From: SCSIO-59966 sp046566185
GTDB taxonomy: Bacteria; Actinomycetota; Actinomycetes; Actinomycetales; SCSIO-59966
NCBI GenBank assembly: GCA_046566185.1
Contig: JBKHXE010000184.1
Span: forward strand, 1 to 21,521
Direction of reading: 5' to 3'
DNA length: 21,521 nt
Below are positions 6,698 through 13,818 of this stretch, piece by piece (positions within the stretch are counted from its first letter, which is position 1; each line of letters begins with the position of its first letter). A program made the translations under genes and the position numbers. The notes beneath the pieces are model-generated. The model was not told where the DNA came from. It saw nothing but the letters and a program-made list of their open reading frames with translations, and did no database searches.

Positions 6698-7230
6698 GCC
6701 GCGACATCCAGCACACCCGCGGTGACCTGACCCGCGACGTCGACGCGCTCGCCGACAAGGTGAGCCCGGCCCGGGTCGCGGACCGCACCCGGGAGCGGGC
6801 GCGCCACCGGTTCACCTCGATGAAGGAGTCCGTGATGGGTTCTGCGCACGACACGCGAGACCACGTCTCGTCCGCCGGCAGCTCTGTGGGCTCCGCCGCC
6901 GGGTCGACGCTGGACGGCGCCCGCGCCAAGGCGCAGGGCAACCCGGTGGCCGCGGGTCTCGTCGCCTTCGGCGTCGGGTGGCTGATCTCGTCGGTGCTGC
7001 CGGCCACCGAGAAGGAGGCCCGCGCCGCGCGGCGGCTGGAGGAGACGGCCAAGGAGCACGGGCAGCCCGTCGCCGAGCAGGCGAAGGAGGTCGGTCGTGA
7101 GATGGGGGAGCACCTGAAGGACAGCGCCTCCCAGGCCGCGAACGAGGTGAAGGACACCGCCCAGCAGTCGAAAGAGCGTGTGCGCGACGAGGGACAGACC
7201 TCCGCGCAGCACGTCCGCGAGTCCGGCTAG
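6667..7230 (+). CDS. DUF3618-domain protein
   Basis: A 187-residue protein. The N-terminus carries the DUF3618 signature: RLSRDIQHTRGDLTRDVDALADKVSP, a helix that starts with an I-x-x-TR-x-x-L pattern, at about residues 9-35. Next comes a Ser/Gly/Ala-rich linker, a Gly/Val-rich hydrophobic segment NPVAAGLVAFGVGWLISSVL (about 97-116), and a long charged helix rich in Glu, Lys and Gln at the C-terminus. The start ATG 6667 is within the holin-type gene, overlapping by 31 bases, and is preceded by AAGGAGG (6653-6659), so coupling is tight. It is the last gene of the cluster and is followed by a strong hairpin. The molecular function of DUF3618 is not established. Confidence 0.85.
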   Translation: MGESTDTQRLSRDIQHTRGDLTRDVDALADKVSPARVADRTRERARHRFTSMKESVMGSAHDTRDHVSSAGSSVGSAAGSTLDGARAKAQGNPVAAGLVAFGVGWLISSVLPATEKEARAARRLEETAKEHGQPVAEQAKEVGREMGEHLKDSASQAANEVKDTAQQSKERVRDEGQTSAQHVRESG

Positions 7231-7250
7231 ACAGCGGTTCCGCACCAACC

Positions 7251-7284
7251 AGGAGGGGTCGGCCCGAGAGGGCCGGCCCCTCCT
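7251..7284. terminator. Bidirectional terminator hairpin
   Basis: AGGAGGGGTCGGCCC (7251-7265) and GGGCCGGCCCCTCCT (7270-7284) pair over 15 bp with one G-T wobble and a GAGA tetraloop. It lies between the stops of the convergent DUF3618 gene (7230) and the deoR gene (7303). No U-tract follows, which is common in high-GC actinobacteria. Confidence 0.85.
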
Positions 7285-7302
7285 CGCGTCGCGTCGGGGC
7301 CG

Positions 7303-8109
7303 TCAGGCGCGCTGCGGCACCGGGATCTTGCGGGTGACGGCGACGTCGACGCCGGCACCGGCCAGGGCGGCGGCGAGGTCGCCGGTCGGTCGCTTGTCGG
7401 TGACGAGGACGTCGATCGAGCCCAGCGGCGCCAGCAGCACGGGGGCCTTCGTGCTGAACTTCGTGTGGTCGGCGAGCAGGACGACGCGGTCCGCCGCCTC
7501 CATGATCGCCAGCTTGGTCGGCCGCTCGAGGGCCCGGGCGACGAAGACCCCACGGGGTGAGACCGCCGCCGCCCCGAGGAACGCGGTGTCGGCGTGCAGC
7601 AGGCCCAGCGCGTCCACGGCGAGCTGGCCCACCAGCGCCTGGCTGTCGGTGAGCAGCTCGCCCCCCAGTCCGATGACCCGGGCGGACGGCAGGTGCAGCA
7701 GGTGCTGCAGCACCGGCACCGAGTGGGTGATGACGGTTCCGGAGAAGTCCTGCGGGAGAGCCGCCGCCAGCTCGTAGGGCGTCGTCCCGGCGTCGACGAC
7801 GATGGTCGAGTCGCCGGTCACCCACTCCAGGGCCCGGGCGGCGATGCGGTGCTTCGCCTGTGCCTGCGCTCGACCTCGGCTCGCGAAGTCGGCGGTGCGC
7901 AGGACGCCGTGCGGGAGGCTCGCGCCGCCGTGGACGACGCGCACCTGACCCTGCTCCTCGAGCGACCGCAGGTCGCGGCGGACGGTCATGTCCGACACGC
8001 CGAGCTCTGCGGTGAGTGCCGTGACGGAGAGGAAGCCGGCCGTCTGCAGCCGCCGCAGGATCTCCTCGCGGCGCGCGGCGCCGGTCATGGGCGACGTGCG
8101 GTCGGGCAT
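7303..8109 (-). CDS. DeoR-family transcriptional regulator of the sulfosugar operon
   Basis: A 268-residue DeoR/GlpR-type regulator. The N-terminal HTH (REEILRRLQTAGFLSVTALT, then VSDMTVRRDLRSLEEQG and VRVVHGGA) spans about residues 10-65. The C-terminal sugar-phosphate sensor domain shows the DAGTTPYELA and VLLADHTKFS stretches typical of the family. DeoR regulators usually repress divergently placed sugar operons and are released by a phosphorylated intermediate, here presumably sulfofructose-1-phosphate or a downstream product. The start ATG 8109 is preceded on the minus strand by GAGGGGAG at proper spacing; a longer version from 8133 has no such site. The gene is divergent from the ten-gene operon, with about 100 bp between the two start codons, and an inverted repeat lies in that gap. 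Confidence 0.92.
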   Translation of the reverse strand: MPDRTSPMTGAARREEILRRLQTAGFLSVTALTAELGVSDMTVRRDLRSLEEQGQVRVVHGGASLPHGVLRTADFASRGRAQAQAKHRIAARALEWVTGDSTIVVDAGTTPYELAAALPQDFSGTVITHSVPVLQHLLHLPSARVIGLGGELLTDSQALVGQLAVDALGLLHADTAFLGAAAVSPRGVFVARALERPTKLAIMEAADRVVLLADHTKFSTKAPVLLAPLGSIDVLVTDKRPTGDLAAALAGAGVDVAVTRKIPVPQRA

Positions 8110-8132
8110 CCGGGCTCCCCTCGTCGCCGCCA

Positions 8133-8161
8133 AGATTAGTGGGCACCAGGGGCTTGCGCAA
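8133..8161 (-). promoter_or_regulatory. Promoter of the deoR-family gene
   Basis: On the minus strand TTGCGC (8156-8161), a 17-base spacer and TAATCT (8133-8138) form a near-consensus housekeeping promoter, about 23 bases ahead of the start codon. It is one of very few AT-containing -10 boxes in this GC-rich window. Confidence 0.65.
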
Positions 8162-8191
8162 TATCCAACACTCGGTGTTGACTATCCAACA
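8162..8191. promoter_or_regulatory. Operator region: inverted repeat plus direct repeats between deoR and the operon
   Basis: CAACAC-TCG-GTGTTG (8166-8180) is a perfect inverted repeat with 6-bp arms. TATCCAACA occurs twice (8162-8170 and 8183-8191), exactly 21 bp apart, which puts the copies on the same helix face. The repeats are next to the deoR -35 box and 20 bp before the kinase ribosome binding site, so they are the best candidate for binding by the divergent DeoR protein. Confidence 0.65.
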
Positions 8192-8210
8192 TTCGACGTC
8201 AGGAGGTCCG

Positions 8211-9158
8211 ATGGCCCTGGACACCGCACCGGCGGTCTTCGTCGGTTCCCTCACCTGGGACGCGATCGCGCTGGTGGACCACTACCCCCACGCGGACGAG
8301 CGCCAGGTGGCACGCGAGATCCGTTACGCGGGAGGGGGTCCGGCAGCCACCGCAGCTGTGGCAGCCGCTCGGCTCGGCGTCCCGAGCGCCGTGGTCGGCG
8401 CGGTGGGGGACGACGACGAGGGGCGGGCCATCCTCGCGGGTCTGGCGGCCGAGGGAGTGCTCACCGACGGCGTCCGGGTCGTGGAGGGCACCCGGTCCGG
8501 CGCGAGCGTGGTGGTCGTGGACGCCGGTGCCGGCACCCGCGCGATCAGCACCCGGCCGGTGCCGCCGCTCGACCTGGACGCCGACACCGCTGCGGGCGCG
8601 CTGCTGCGCGACGCGGCCTGGGTGCACGTCGACCACGTGGGATGGGCGCCGGTCGACCGGTGGCGCCGCCGGGAGGCCGCGTCGTTCCACCTGTCCGTCG
8701 ACGCCGGCAACCCGATCGACGGGTTCAGCGCCGACGGGGTCGACCTGTACGCCCCGACGACGCAGGCCCTGCGCCGCCGCTACAGCGACCTGCCGGACGA
8801 CGAGCTGCTCGACGCCGCGCTGCGCGAGGGTGCCCGCACCGTGGTGGCCACCCGCGGCGGCGCCGGGGCGCTCGCCGCGACCGCTGCCGGCGACCGCGCG
8901 ACCGCTCCGGCGCACGACGTCGACGTGGTGAGCACCCTGGGCGCCGGCGACGTCTTCCACGGCGCGTTGCTCGCGGCCGTCGTCCGCGACCTGCCGCTGC
9001 CGGAGGCCCTGCGCTACGCGAACGTCGCGGCCGCCCTGTCCTGCCGCGGCCTCGACGGCCGCTCCGCGATCCCCGACCACGCGACCGTCCGGGCCGTGGT
9101 CGACGAGCCCGACCCGACCGCCGTCCCCGTCCCGCTCCGAGCCGAGGAGACCCCGTGA
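8211..9158 (+). CDS. PfkB-family sugar kinase, sulfofructose kinase (YihV)-like
   Basis: A 315-residue ribokinase-fold kinase. The N-terminal PfkB signature is AGGGPAATAAVAAARLG at about residues 43-59. The C-terminal signature STLGAGDVFHGALLAAV has the catalytic Asp in GAGD at about residue 247. Both blocks, and the DGRSAIPD ending, match E. coli YihV, which makes sulfofructose-1-phosphate from sulfofructose and ATP. Of three YihV residues near the sulfonate, K27 is matched by R31, but N109 is replaced by T114 (followed by R115) and R138 by G144, so substrate binding may differ. The start ATG 8211 has AGGAGG at 8201-8206; the frame is open further upstream, but only through the operator. This is the first gene of the operon and overlaps the aldolase by four bases. 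It could be a kinase for a related ketose. Confidence 0.85.
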   Translation: MALDTAPAVFVGSLTWDAIALVDHYPHADERQVAREIRYAGGGPAATAAVAAARLGVPSAVVGAVGDDDEGRAILAGLAAEGVLTDGVRVVEGTRSGASVVVVDAGAGTRAISTRPVPPLDLDADTAAGALLRDAAWVHVDHVGWAPVDRWRRREAASFHLSVDAGNPIDGFSADGVDLYAPTTQALRRRYSDLPDDELLDAALREGARTVVATRGGAGALAATAAGDRATAPAHDVDVVSTLGAGDVFHGALLAAVVRDLPLPEALRYANVAAALSCRGLDGRSAIPDHATVRAVVDEPDPTAVPVPLRAEETP

Positions 9159-10039
9159 CCTCCGTCCCCCAGACCCGCTCCGGCCTGGCCGCGCTGCAGC
9201 GCCCCTCCGGCGCCTACGCGATGCTGGCCGTCGACCAGCGCGAGGCGATGCGCACCATGTTCGCCGAGCACCAGACCGAGCCCGTCACCGACGAGCAGGT
9301 CGCCGACTTCAAGGTCGCCGCGACGCGCATCCTCACCCCGCACGCCTCGGCGGTGCTCGTCGACCGGCAGTTCGCCTTCGACCGCGTCGTCGCCGAGGGC
9401 GCCGTCGCCACCGGCTGCGGCCTCATCGCGGCCGCCGACGCCTTCTCCTCGGCCCACGGCGAGCTGGTGGGCCACGTCGAGATCGACCGGGACGTCGTTC
9501 CCGAGCGGGTCAAGGCGCAGGGCGCGGTCGCCCTCAAGCTGCTCGTCCTCTACCGGCCGGACGGCGGGGCCGCCGAGCGCGTCGCCATGGTCGAGGAGTT
9601 CGTCGGCACCTGCCGCCGCCACGACCTCGTCAGCATCATCGAGCCCGTCTCCCGCCCGCCCCTGACGGGCGGGGACTGGGACTGGGACGCCGGCGTCCTC
9701 GCCGCCGCCCGCGAGCTGGGTGGTCTGGGCGCCGACCTCTACAAGGCCGAGGTGCCGCTGCGCGGGCAGGGTGACCACGACGAGATCCGCCGCCGCTGCG
9801 CGCAGATCACCGAGACCGTGTCGTCGCCGTGGGTGGTGCTGTCCTCCGGCGTGCCGCAGGACGTCTTCCCGACCGCGGTGCGCCTCGCCTGCACCGAAGG
9901 CGCGTCAGGCTTCCTCGCCGGTCGGGCGGTGTGGGCGTCGTGCATCGGCGCGGACGACGTGGAGCGCGACCTCGCGGAGTCGGCGGTTCCGCGCCTGCAG
10001 CGACTCGGCGAGCTCGTGGACCAGGTGGTGGCACGGTGA
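9155..10039 (+). CDS. yihT: Class I sulfofructose-1-phosphate aldolase (YihT-like)
   Basis: A 294-residue TIM-barrel class I aldolase aligning along its whole length with E. coli YihT. Shared blocks include AMLAVDQREAMR, then ALKLLVLYR, LVSIIEPV, GADLYKAEVPL with the Schiff-base Lys K197 (YihT K193), VVLSSGV, and GASGFLAGRAVWAS with anion-binding R257 (YihT R253). The constant offset of four residues supports orthology. The reaction is cleavage of 6-deoxy-6-sulfofructose-1-phosphate to DHAP and 3-sulfolactaldehyde in the cytoplasm. GTG 9155 overlaps the kinase stop (GTGA), with GAGGAGA at 9144-9150 as ribosome binding site. The active-site Arg is also found in tagatose-bisphosphate aldolases of the same superfamily, so it is not diagnostic alone; the overall similarity carries the call. 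This is the strongest evidence for sulfosugar use in the operon. Confidence 0.88.
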   Translation: MTSVPQTRSGLAALQRPSGAYAMLAVDQREAMRTMFAEHQTEPVTDEQVADFKVAATRILTPHASAVLVDRQFAFDRVVAEGAVATGCGLIAAADAFSSAHGELVGHVEIDRDVVPERVKAQGAVALKLLVLYRPDGGAAERVAMVEEFVGTCRRHDLVSIIEPVSRPPLTGGDWDWDAGVLAAARELGGLGADLYKAEVPLRGQGDHDEIRRRCAQITETVSSPWVVLSSGVPQDVFPTAVRLACTEGASGFLAGRAVWASCIGADDVERDLAESAVPRLQRLGELVDQVVAR

Positions 10040-11454
10040 CCGGCACCGCAGCGCCGCGGGTCGTCGTCGTCCCCACCGCCCGGCCGACGTTCGTCGTCGA
10101 CGTGGCGCGCGAGCGCGCGGACGCCGCGCGCGCGGTCCTCGCCGAGCTCGGCGCCGAGGTCGTCGGGCCCGAGCAGCTCGTGATGACGCCGGAGGACGTC
10201 GAGGCGGCGCGCCCGCTGGTCGACACCGGCGCCGACCTCGTCGTCAACGTCTGCGCCTCGTTCTCCGACGCGAGCCCGGCCCTCGCGCTGTACACGCGCC
10301 TCGACCGGCCGGTGCTGCTGTGGGCGTTCCGGGAGCCCGGCCCGGTCGGTGACCGGCTGTGGCTGAACTCGATGTGCGGCGCCAACCTCTACGGGCACGC
10401 GCTGGTGCGGGAGGGCGGGCAGGTCCGGCTGCTCTACGGCGACCCGGGGGAGCCGCACGTCCGCGAGGTGCTGCGGGACGCCCTCGCCGGGCGGCTGCCG
10501 GAGGCGCCCGCCCTGCCGACCGACCAGCGCGAGCGCGCGGACGCCGACGCGGTGAGGGCCGCGCTGGACGCGTTGCGGGGCCGTCGCATCGGCGTCGTCG
10601 GCGACCCGCCACCGGGGTTCACGCCCAGCGAGTTCGACCCCGCGCTGCTCGAGTCGCTCTTCGGCCTGACCGTCGACGCCACCACCGTCGAGGCCGCGAT
10701 GGACGCCGTCCGCGGCGTGGAGGCCCCGGCGACCCAGGCCGAGCTGGCCTCGGTCAGCGCCGACCGCCCGAGCCTGGCGTCCCTGGACGCCGCGGAGGTC
10801 GAGCGGCACGCCGCCGTCACGGTCTCGCTGCGCGACTGGGCCGCCGACGGCGACCTGTCGGCCGTGGCGCTGCGGTGCTGGCCGGAGTTCCCCACCCAGC
10901 TCGGCGTGTGCCCGTGCTCGTCGCTGTCGCGGCTGGCCGACGAGGGGACGCCGACGGTGTGCGAGCGCGACGTCTACGGCGCGGTCACCATGCTGCTGCT
11001 CGAGGCGCTGGGCTCCGGCACCACCTACCTCGTCGACACCGTCGAGCTGGACGCCGCCGCGAACCTCGTCCGCCTGTGGCACTGCGGGTCCGCGGCGACC
11101 GCGCTCGCCGCCGAGGGCTCGGGCGCCGAGCAGTTCGTGCACTGCAACCGCAAGATCGGGGTCGCGGGCAACTTCCCGCTCCGCACCGGGCCGGTCGTCA
11201 TGGCCCGCCTCACGGAGGACGTGACCGGCTCCGGCGGGCTGCGTCTCCTCATCGCGTCCGGCGAGTCGCTGCCGGCGCCGAACCGCTTCCAGGGCAACAC
11301 GGCCGACGTCCGGCTCGACACCGACGCCGAGACGTTCGTGCACGGCCTGGTCACCGGGGGGTTCCCGCACCACACCGTCCTGGCCTGGCGCGACGTCAGG
11401 CCGCAGCTGCGCACCGCCGCCGACCTCCTCGGCATCCCCGTCGTCGAGTGGTGA
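10036..11454 (+). CDS. L-fucose/L-arabinose isomerase-family protein, probable sulfoquinovose isomerase
   Basis: A 472-residue protein of the L-fucose/L-arabinose isomerase fold, an Mn-dependent aldose-ketose isomerase family. Candidate metal-binding and catalytic residues in the expected C-terminal half are E284 (RCWPEFPTQ), E310 or D312 (TVCERDVYGA), H349 (LWHCGS) and H369 (QFVHCNRKI). The 26-residue spacing of E284 and E310 is close to the Glu pair of AraA. E. coli uses an unrelated enzyme, YihS, to turn sulfoquinovose into sulfofructose. A FucI/AraA-type protein between the YihT-like aldolase and the transporter is the obvious replacement, and I recall a sulfo-EMP variant in Arthrobacter using such an isomerase (SqvD). 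GTG 10036 overlaps the aldolase stop. Family membership is good; the substrate is inferred from context. Confidence 0.78.
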   Translation: MTGTAAPRVVVVPTARPTFVVDVARERADAARAVLAELGAEVVGPEQLVMTPEDVEAARPLVDTGADLVVNVCASFSDASPALALYTRLDRPVLLWAFREPGPVGDRLWLNSMCGANLYGHALVREGGQVRLLYGDPGEPHVREVLRDALAGRLPEAPALPTDQRERADADAVRAALDALRGRRIGVVGDPPPGFTPSEFDPALLESLFGLTVDATTVEAAMDAVRGVEAPATQAELASVSADRPSLASLDAAEVERHAAVTVSLRDWAADGDLSAVALRCWPEFPTQLGVCPCSSLSRLADEGTPTVCERDVYGAVTMLLLEALGSGTTYLVDTVELDAAANLVRLWHCGSAATALAAEGSGAEQFVHCNRKIGVAGNFPLRTGPVVMARLTEDVTGSGGLRLLIASGESLPAPNRFQGNTADVRLDTDAETFVHGLVTGGFPHHTVLAWRDVRPQLRTAADLLGIPVVEW

Positions 11455-11483
11455 CCACCGACACCACAGTTGGGAGACTCAAC

Positions 11484-12797
11484 ATGTACGAGCAGCACCT
11501 GTCCTCCGCCCTGACCCGCCGCCGCCTCCTGCAGGCGCTCGGCCTCGCCGGGGTCGGCGCGTTCGGCGCCGCCTGCGCGGGCCCCGGCGCGTCCGGCGGC
11601 GGCAGCCAGAACGCCTCCAGCCCTCTGCCCACCAGCGCCGGCCCGATCGAGGGCGACGTGTCCTTCGCGCACTGGCGCGCCGAGGACAAGGAGGTCCTCG
11701 ACAAGATCATCGCCAACTTCGTCAAGGCGAACCCGGACGTCAGCATCCAGCAGGACATCGCGCCGTCCAACGACTACCAGAGCACCGCGCTGCAGCAGAT
11801 CCGCACCGGTGACATCGGTGACGTGTTCACGTCCTTCCGCGGTGCGCAGTTCAACGACATGGTGTCGGCGGGCCTGTACTCCGACCTCACCGGCCAGCCC
11901 GTCGTCGACCGCTACCAGCCGGAGCTCATCGCCACCGGTGCGGACGGCGACACCCAGTACGGCCTGCCGTACCAGCTCGTCTTCCTCATGGCGATCAGCA
12001 ACCTCGAGCTGCTCGAGAAGGCCGGCGCGACCGAGAACCCCGACAGCTGGGACGGCTTCCTCTCGCTGTGCGAGGACCTGCTGGCCCAGGGGGTCGTCCC
12101 GATCGCCTGGCCGGCCGGTGACCCCGGCAACGCCGGCCAGATGCTCAACGCGATGGTGATGAACAACGCGCCGTCCGACGACATGTTCGCCAAGATCGAG
12201 GCCGGCGAGTACAAGTGCACGGACGACTGGTTCGTCAAGACGCTGGAGCAGTACGCCGAGCTGCGGCCGTACGTCCAGCCCAACGCGACCGGCACCGCCG
12301 TGGAGCCGGCCCAGCAGCTGTTCGCCCAGGGTCAGGCCGGGATGCTCTACACCGGCTCGTACCACATGGCGGCGGTGCGCGGGCTCGGCGCGCAGTTCCC
12401 CTTCGGACTGATCGCGCCGATCACCACGTCTGCCTCCGACGCCACGTACGAGGGCGTCTTCAACACCACCTTCATCCTCGGCGTCAACACGGCGTCCGAC
12501 GTGCAGGCGGCCGCCCTCGCCTTCGTGGAGTACCTGTCCGAGCCCGAGGTCGGCAGCGAGTACGCCAACGGCACCGGTCAGTTCCTCACCCTCGCGGACG
12601 TCACCTACGACAACCCCGACCTCGACGCCACGTCGGACTGGCTGACGCGCAAGACCCTGCTCGCGCCCCGCTTCCAGTTCAACGACCTGGACATCCGCAG
12701 CGCCGTCGAGGAGACCGCCGTCAAGGTCGTGGGCGGCACCGACCCCGCCCAGGCGGCCGAGGACGCCCAGCGGATCATCGACCAGCGCATCGGCTGA
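11484..12797 (+). CDS. Sugar ABC transporter substrate-binding lipoprotein (CUT1, MalE-like)
   Basis: A 437-residue extracellular solute-binding protein. The leader has a twin-arginine-like motif (TRRRLLQALG) and a lipobox GAAC with the lipidated Cys at residue 31, followed by a Gly/Ser-rich tether, so it is anchored outside the membrane, possibly through Tat. The mature part shows family-1 binding protein features: WRAEDKEVLDKIIANFVKANPDV near the N-terminus, LPYQLVFLMAISNLELLEKAG (binding cleft region) and LFAQGQAGMLYTGSYHMAAV. The likely ligand is sulfoquinovose or a sulfoquinovoside such as sulfoquinovosyl glycerol, by context. ATG 11484 follows GGGAG (11472-11476) and lies 29 bases after the isomerase gene. 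A strong hairpin follows the stop codon. The ligand is not provable from sequence. Confidence 0.9.
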   Translation: MYEQHLSSALTRRRLLQALGLAGVGAFGAACAGPGASGGGSQNASSPLPTSAGPIEGDVSFAHWRAEDKEVLDKIIANFVKANPDVSIQQDIAPSNDYQSTALQQIRTGDIGDVFTSFRGAQFNDMVSAGLYSDLTGQPVVDRYQPELIATGADGDTQYGLPYQLVFLMAISNLELLEKAGATENPDSWDGFLSLCEDLLAQGVVPIAWPAGDPGNAGQMLNAMVMNNAPSDDMFAKIEAGEYKCTDDWFVKTLEQYAELRPYVQPNATGTAVEPAQQLFAQGQAGMLYTGSYHMAAVRGLGAQFPFGLIAPITTSASDATYEGVFNTTFILGVNTASDVQAAALAFVEYLSEPEVGSEYANGTGQFLTLADVTYDNPDLDATSDWLTRKTLLAPRFQFNDLDIRSAVEETAVKVVGGTDPAQAAEDAQRIIDQRIG

Positions 12798-12807
12798 CCG
12801 ATCAGCA

Positions 12808-12838
12808 CGGCCCGCCGCCGCCGCGCGGCGGCGGGCCG
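12808..12838 (+). other. Intra-operon mRNA hairpin after the binding-protein gene
   Basis: CGGCCCGCCGCCG (12808-12820) and CGGCGGCGGGCCG (12826-12838) pair perfectly over 13 bp with a CCGCG loop. It lies 11 bases after the binding-protein stop and 15 bases before the permease start, with no T-tract. Such hairpins stabilise the upstream mRNA or partly stop transcription, giving more binding protein than permease. Confidence 0.75.
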
Positions 12839-12853
12839 GGGTTGGAGGACCCC

Positions 12854-13807
12854 GTGACCCAGCTACAGACCGGCCCCACCCGGACGGCGGTGGCCACCGG
12901 CGGGCGGTTCCGCCGCGGTGCGCGCCGGTCCGCCACCCGCGCCCACCCGGCGTTGCTGCTCTTCCCCGTGCCGGCGCTCGTCCTGTACCTGTTCTTCTTC
13001 GCGGTGCCGGCGCTGCAGGCCATCCAGTACTCCGTCACCGACTGGGACGGCTTCAGCGCCACGTTCTCCAACGTCGGGATCGACAACTTCACGCGCGCCC
13101 TGACGAACGACGACCTGTTCACCAACGCGCTGGTGAACAACCTCAAGTTCATGCTCGTCGTGGTCGTGTTCCAGACGTTCTTCGCGCTGATGCTGGCGGT
13201 GTTCCTCGTCCGCAACAGCCGCTCGTCGGTCCTGCTCCGGGCGCTCTTCTTCTTCCCGACGATCCTGTCGTCGGTCTCGGTGGCCTTCATCTGGAAGTTC
13301 GTCTACGACCCGAACTTCGGGCTCGGCAACCGGGTGCTCGGCGCGGTGGGGCTGGAGTCGCTGCAGTCCTCCTACCTCGGCAACGACGCGGTCGCGATCT
13401 ACTGGGTCGCCGTCACCCAGGTGTGGTTCCACGCGGGCCAGATGATGGTCATCTTCATCGCCGGCCTGCAGGCCGTGCCCCCGGAGCTCTACGAGGCCGC
13501 CGAGGTGGACGGCGCGGGGCCGTGGAGCCGGTTCCGCCACATCACCTGGCCGATGATCGCCCCGGCCACGGCCATCGTCGTGGCCTACACGACCATCCAG
13601 TCGTTCAAGGCGTTCGACCTCATCCTCGGTCTCGGCGGCAACCCGCCGAAGTTCGCGCTCGACATCCTGTCGACCCGCATCTACACGACGTTCGTCAACG
13701 GCCAGTTCGGCTACGCGGCGGCCGAGTCGCTCATCTTCATGGCGTTCATCGCGGCGGTCGTCGTCGCGCAGCGCCGCATCCTCAAGCTCACGCACCAGGA
13801 ATCCTGA
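12854..13807 (+). CDS. Sugar ABC transporter permease (CUT1, MalF-like)
   Basis: A 317-residue inner-membrane permease. The cytoplasmic N-terminal tail is Arg-rich (about residues 1-32). About six membrane helices follow, the first at about residues 33-56 (ALLLFPVPALVLYLFFFAVP). The EAA loop that contacts the ATPase is EAAEVDGAGPWSRFRHITWP, at about residues 213-232. The gene starts with GTG 12854, preceded by GGAGGA (12844-12849). It pairs with the next permease and the binding protein to form a CUT1 importer, which the operon places on a sulfosugar. No ATP-binding protein gene is present anywhere in the operon, so a shared MsiK-type ATPase encoded elsewhere must energise it, as in other actinobacterial CUT1 systems. 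Confidence 0.92.
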   Translation: MTQLQTGPTRTAVATGGRFRRGARRSATRAHPALLLFPVPALVLYLFFFAVPALQAIQYSVTDWDGFSATFSNVGIDNFTRALTNDDLFTNALVNNLKFMLVVVVFQTFFALMLAVFLVRNSRSSVLLRALFFFPTILSSVSVAFIWKFVYDPNFGLGNRVLGAVGLESLQSSYLGNDAVAIYWVAVTQVWFHAGQMMVIFIAGLQAVPPELYEAAEVDGAGPWSRFRHITWPMIAPATAIVVAYTTIQSFKAFDLILGLGGNPPKFALDILSTRIYTTFVNGQFGYAAAESLIFMAFIAAVVVAQRRILKLTHQES

Positions 13808-13818
13808 GGAGGTCCGCC

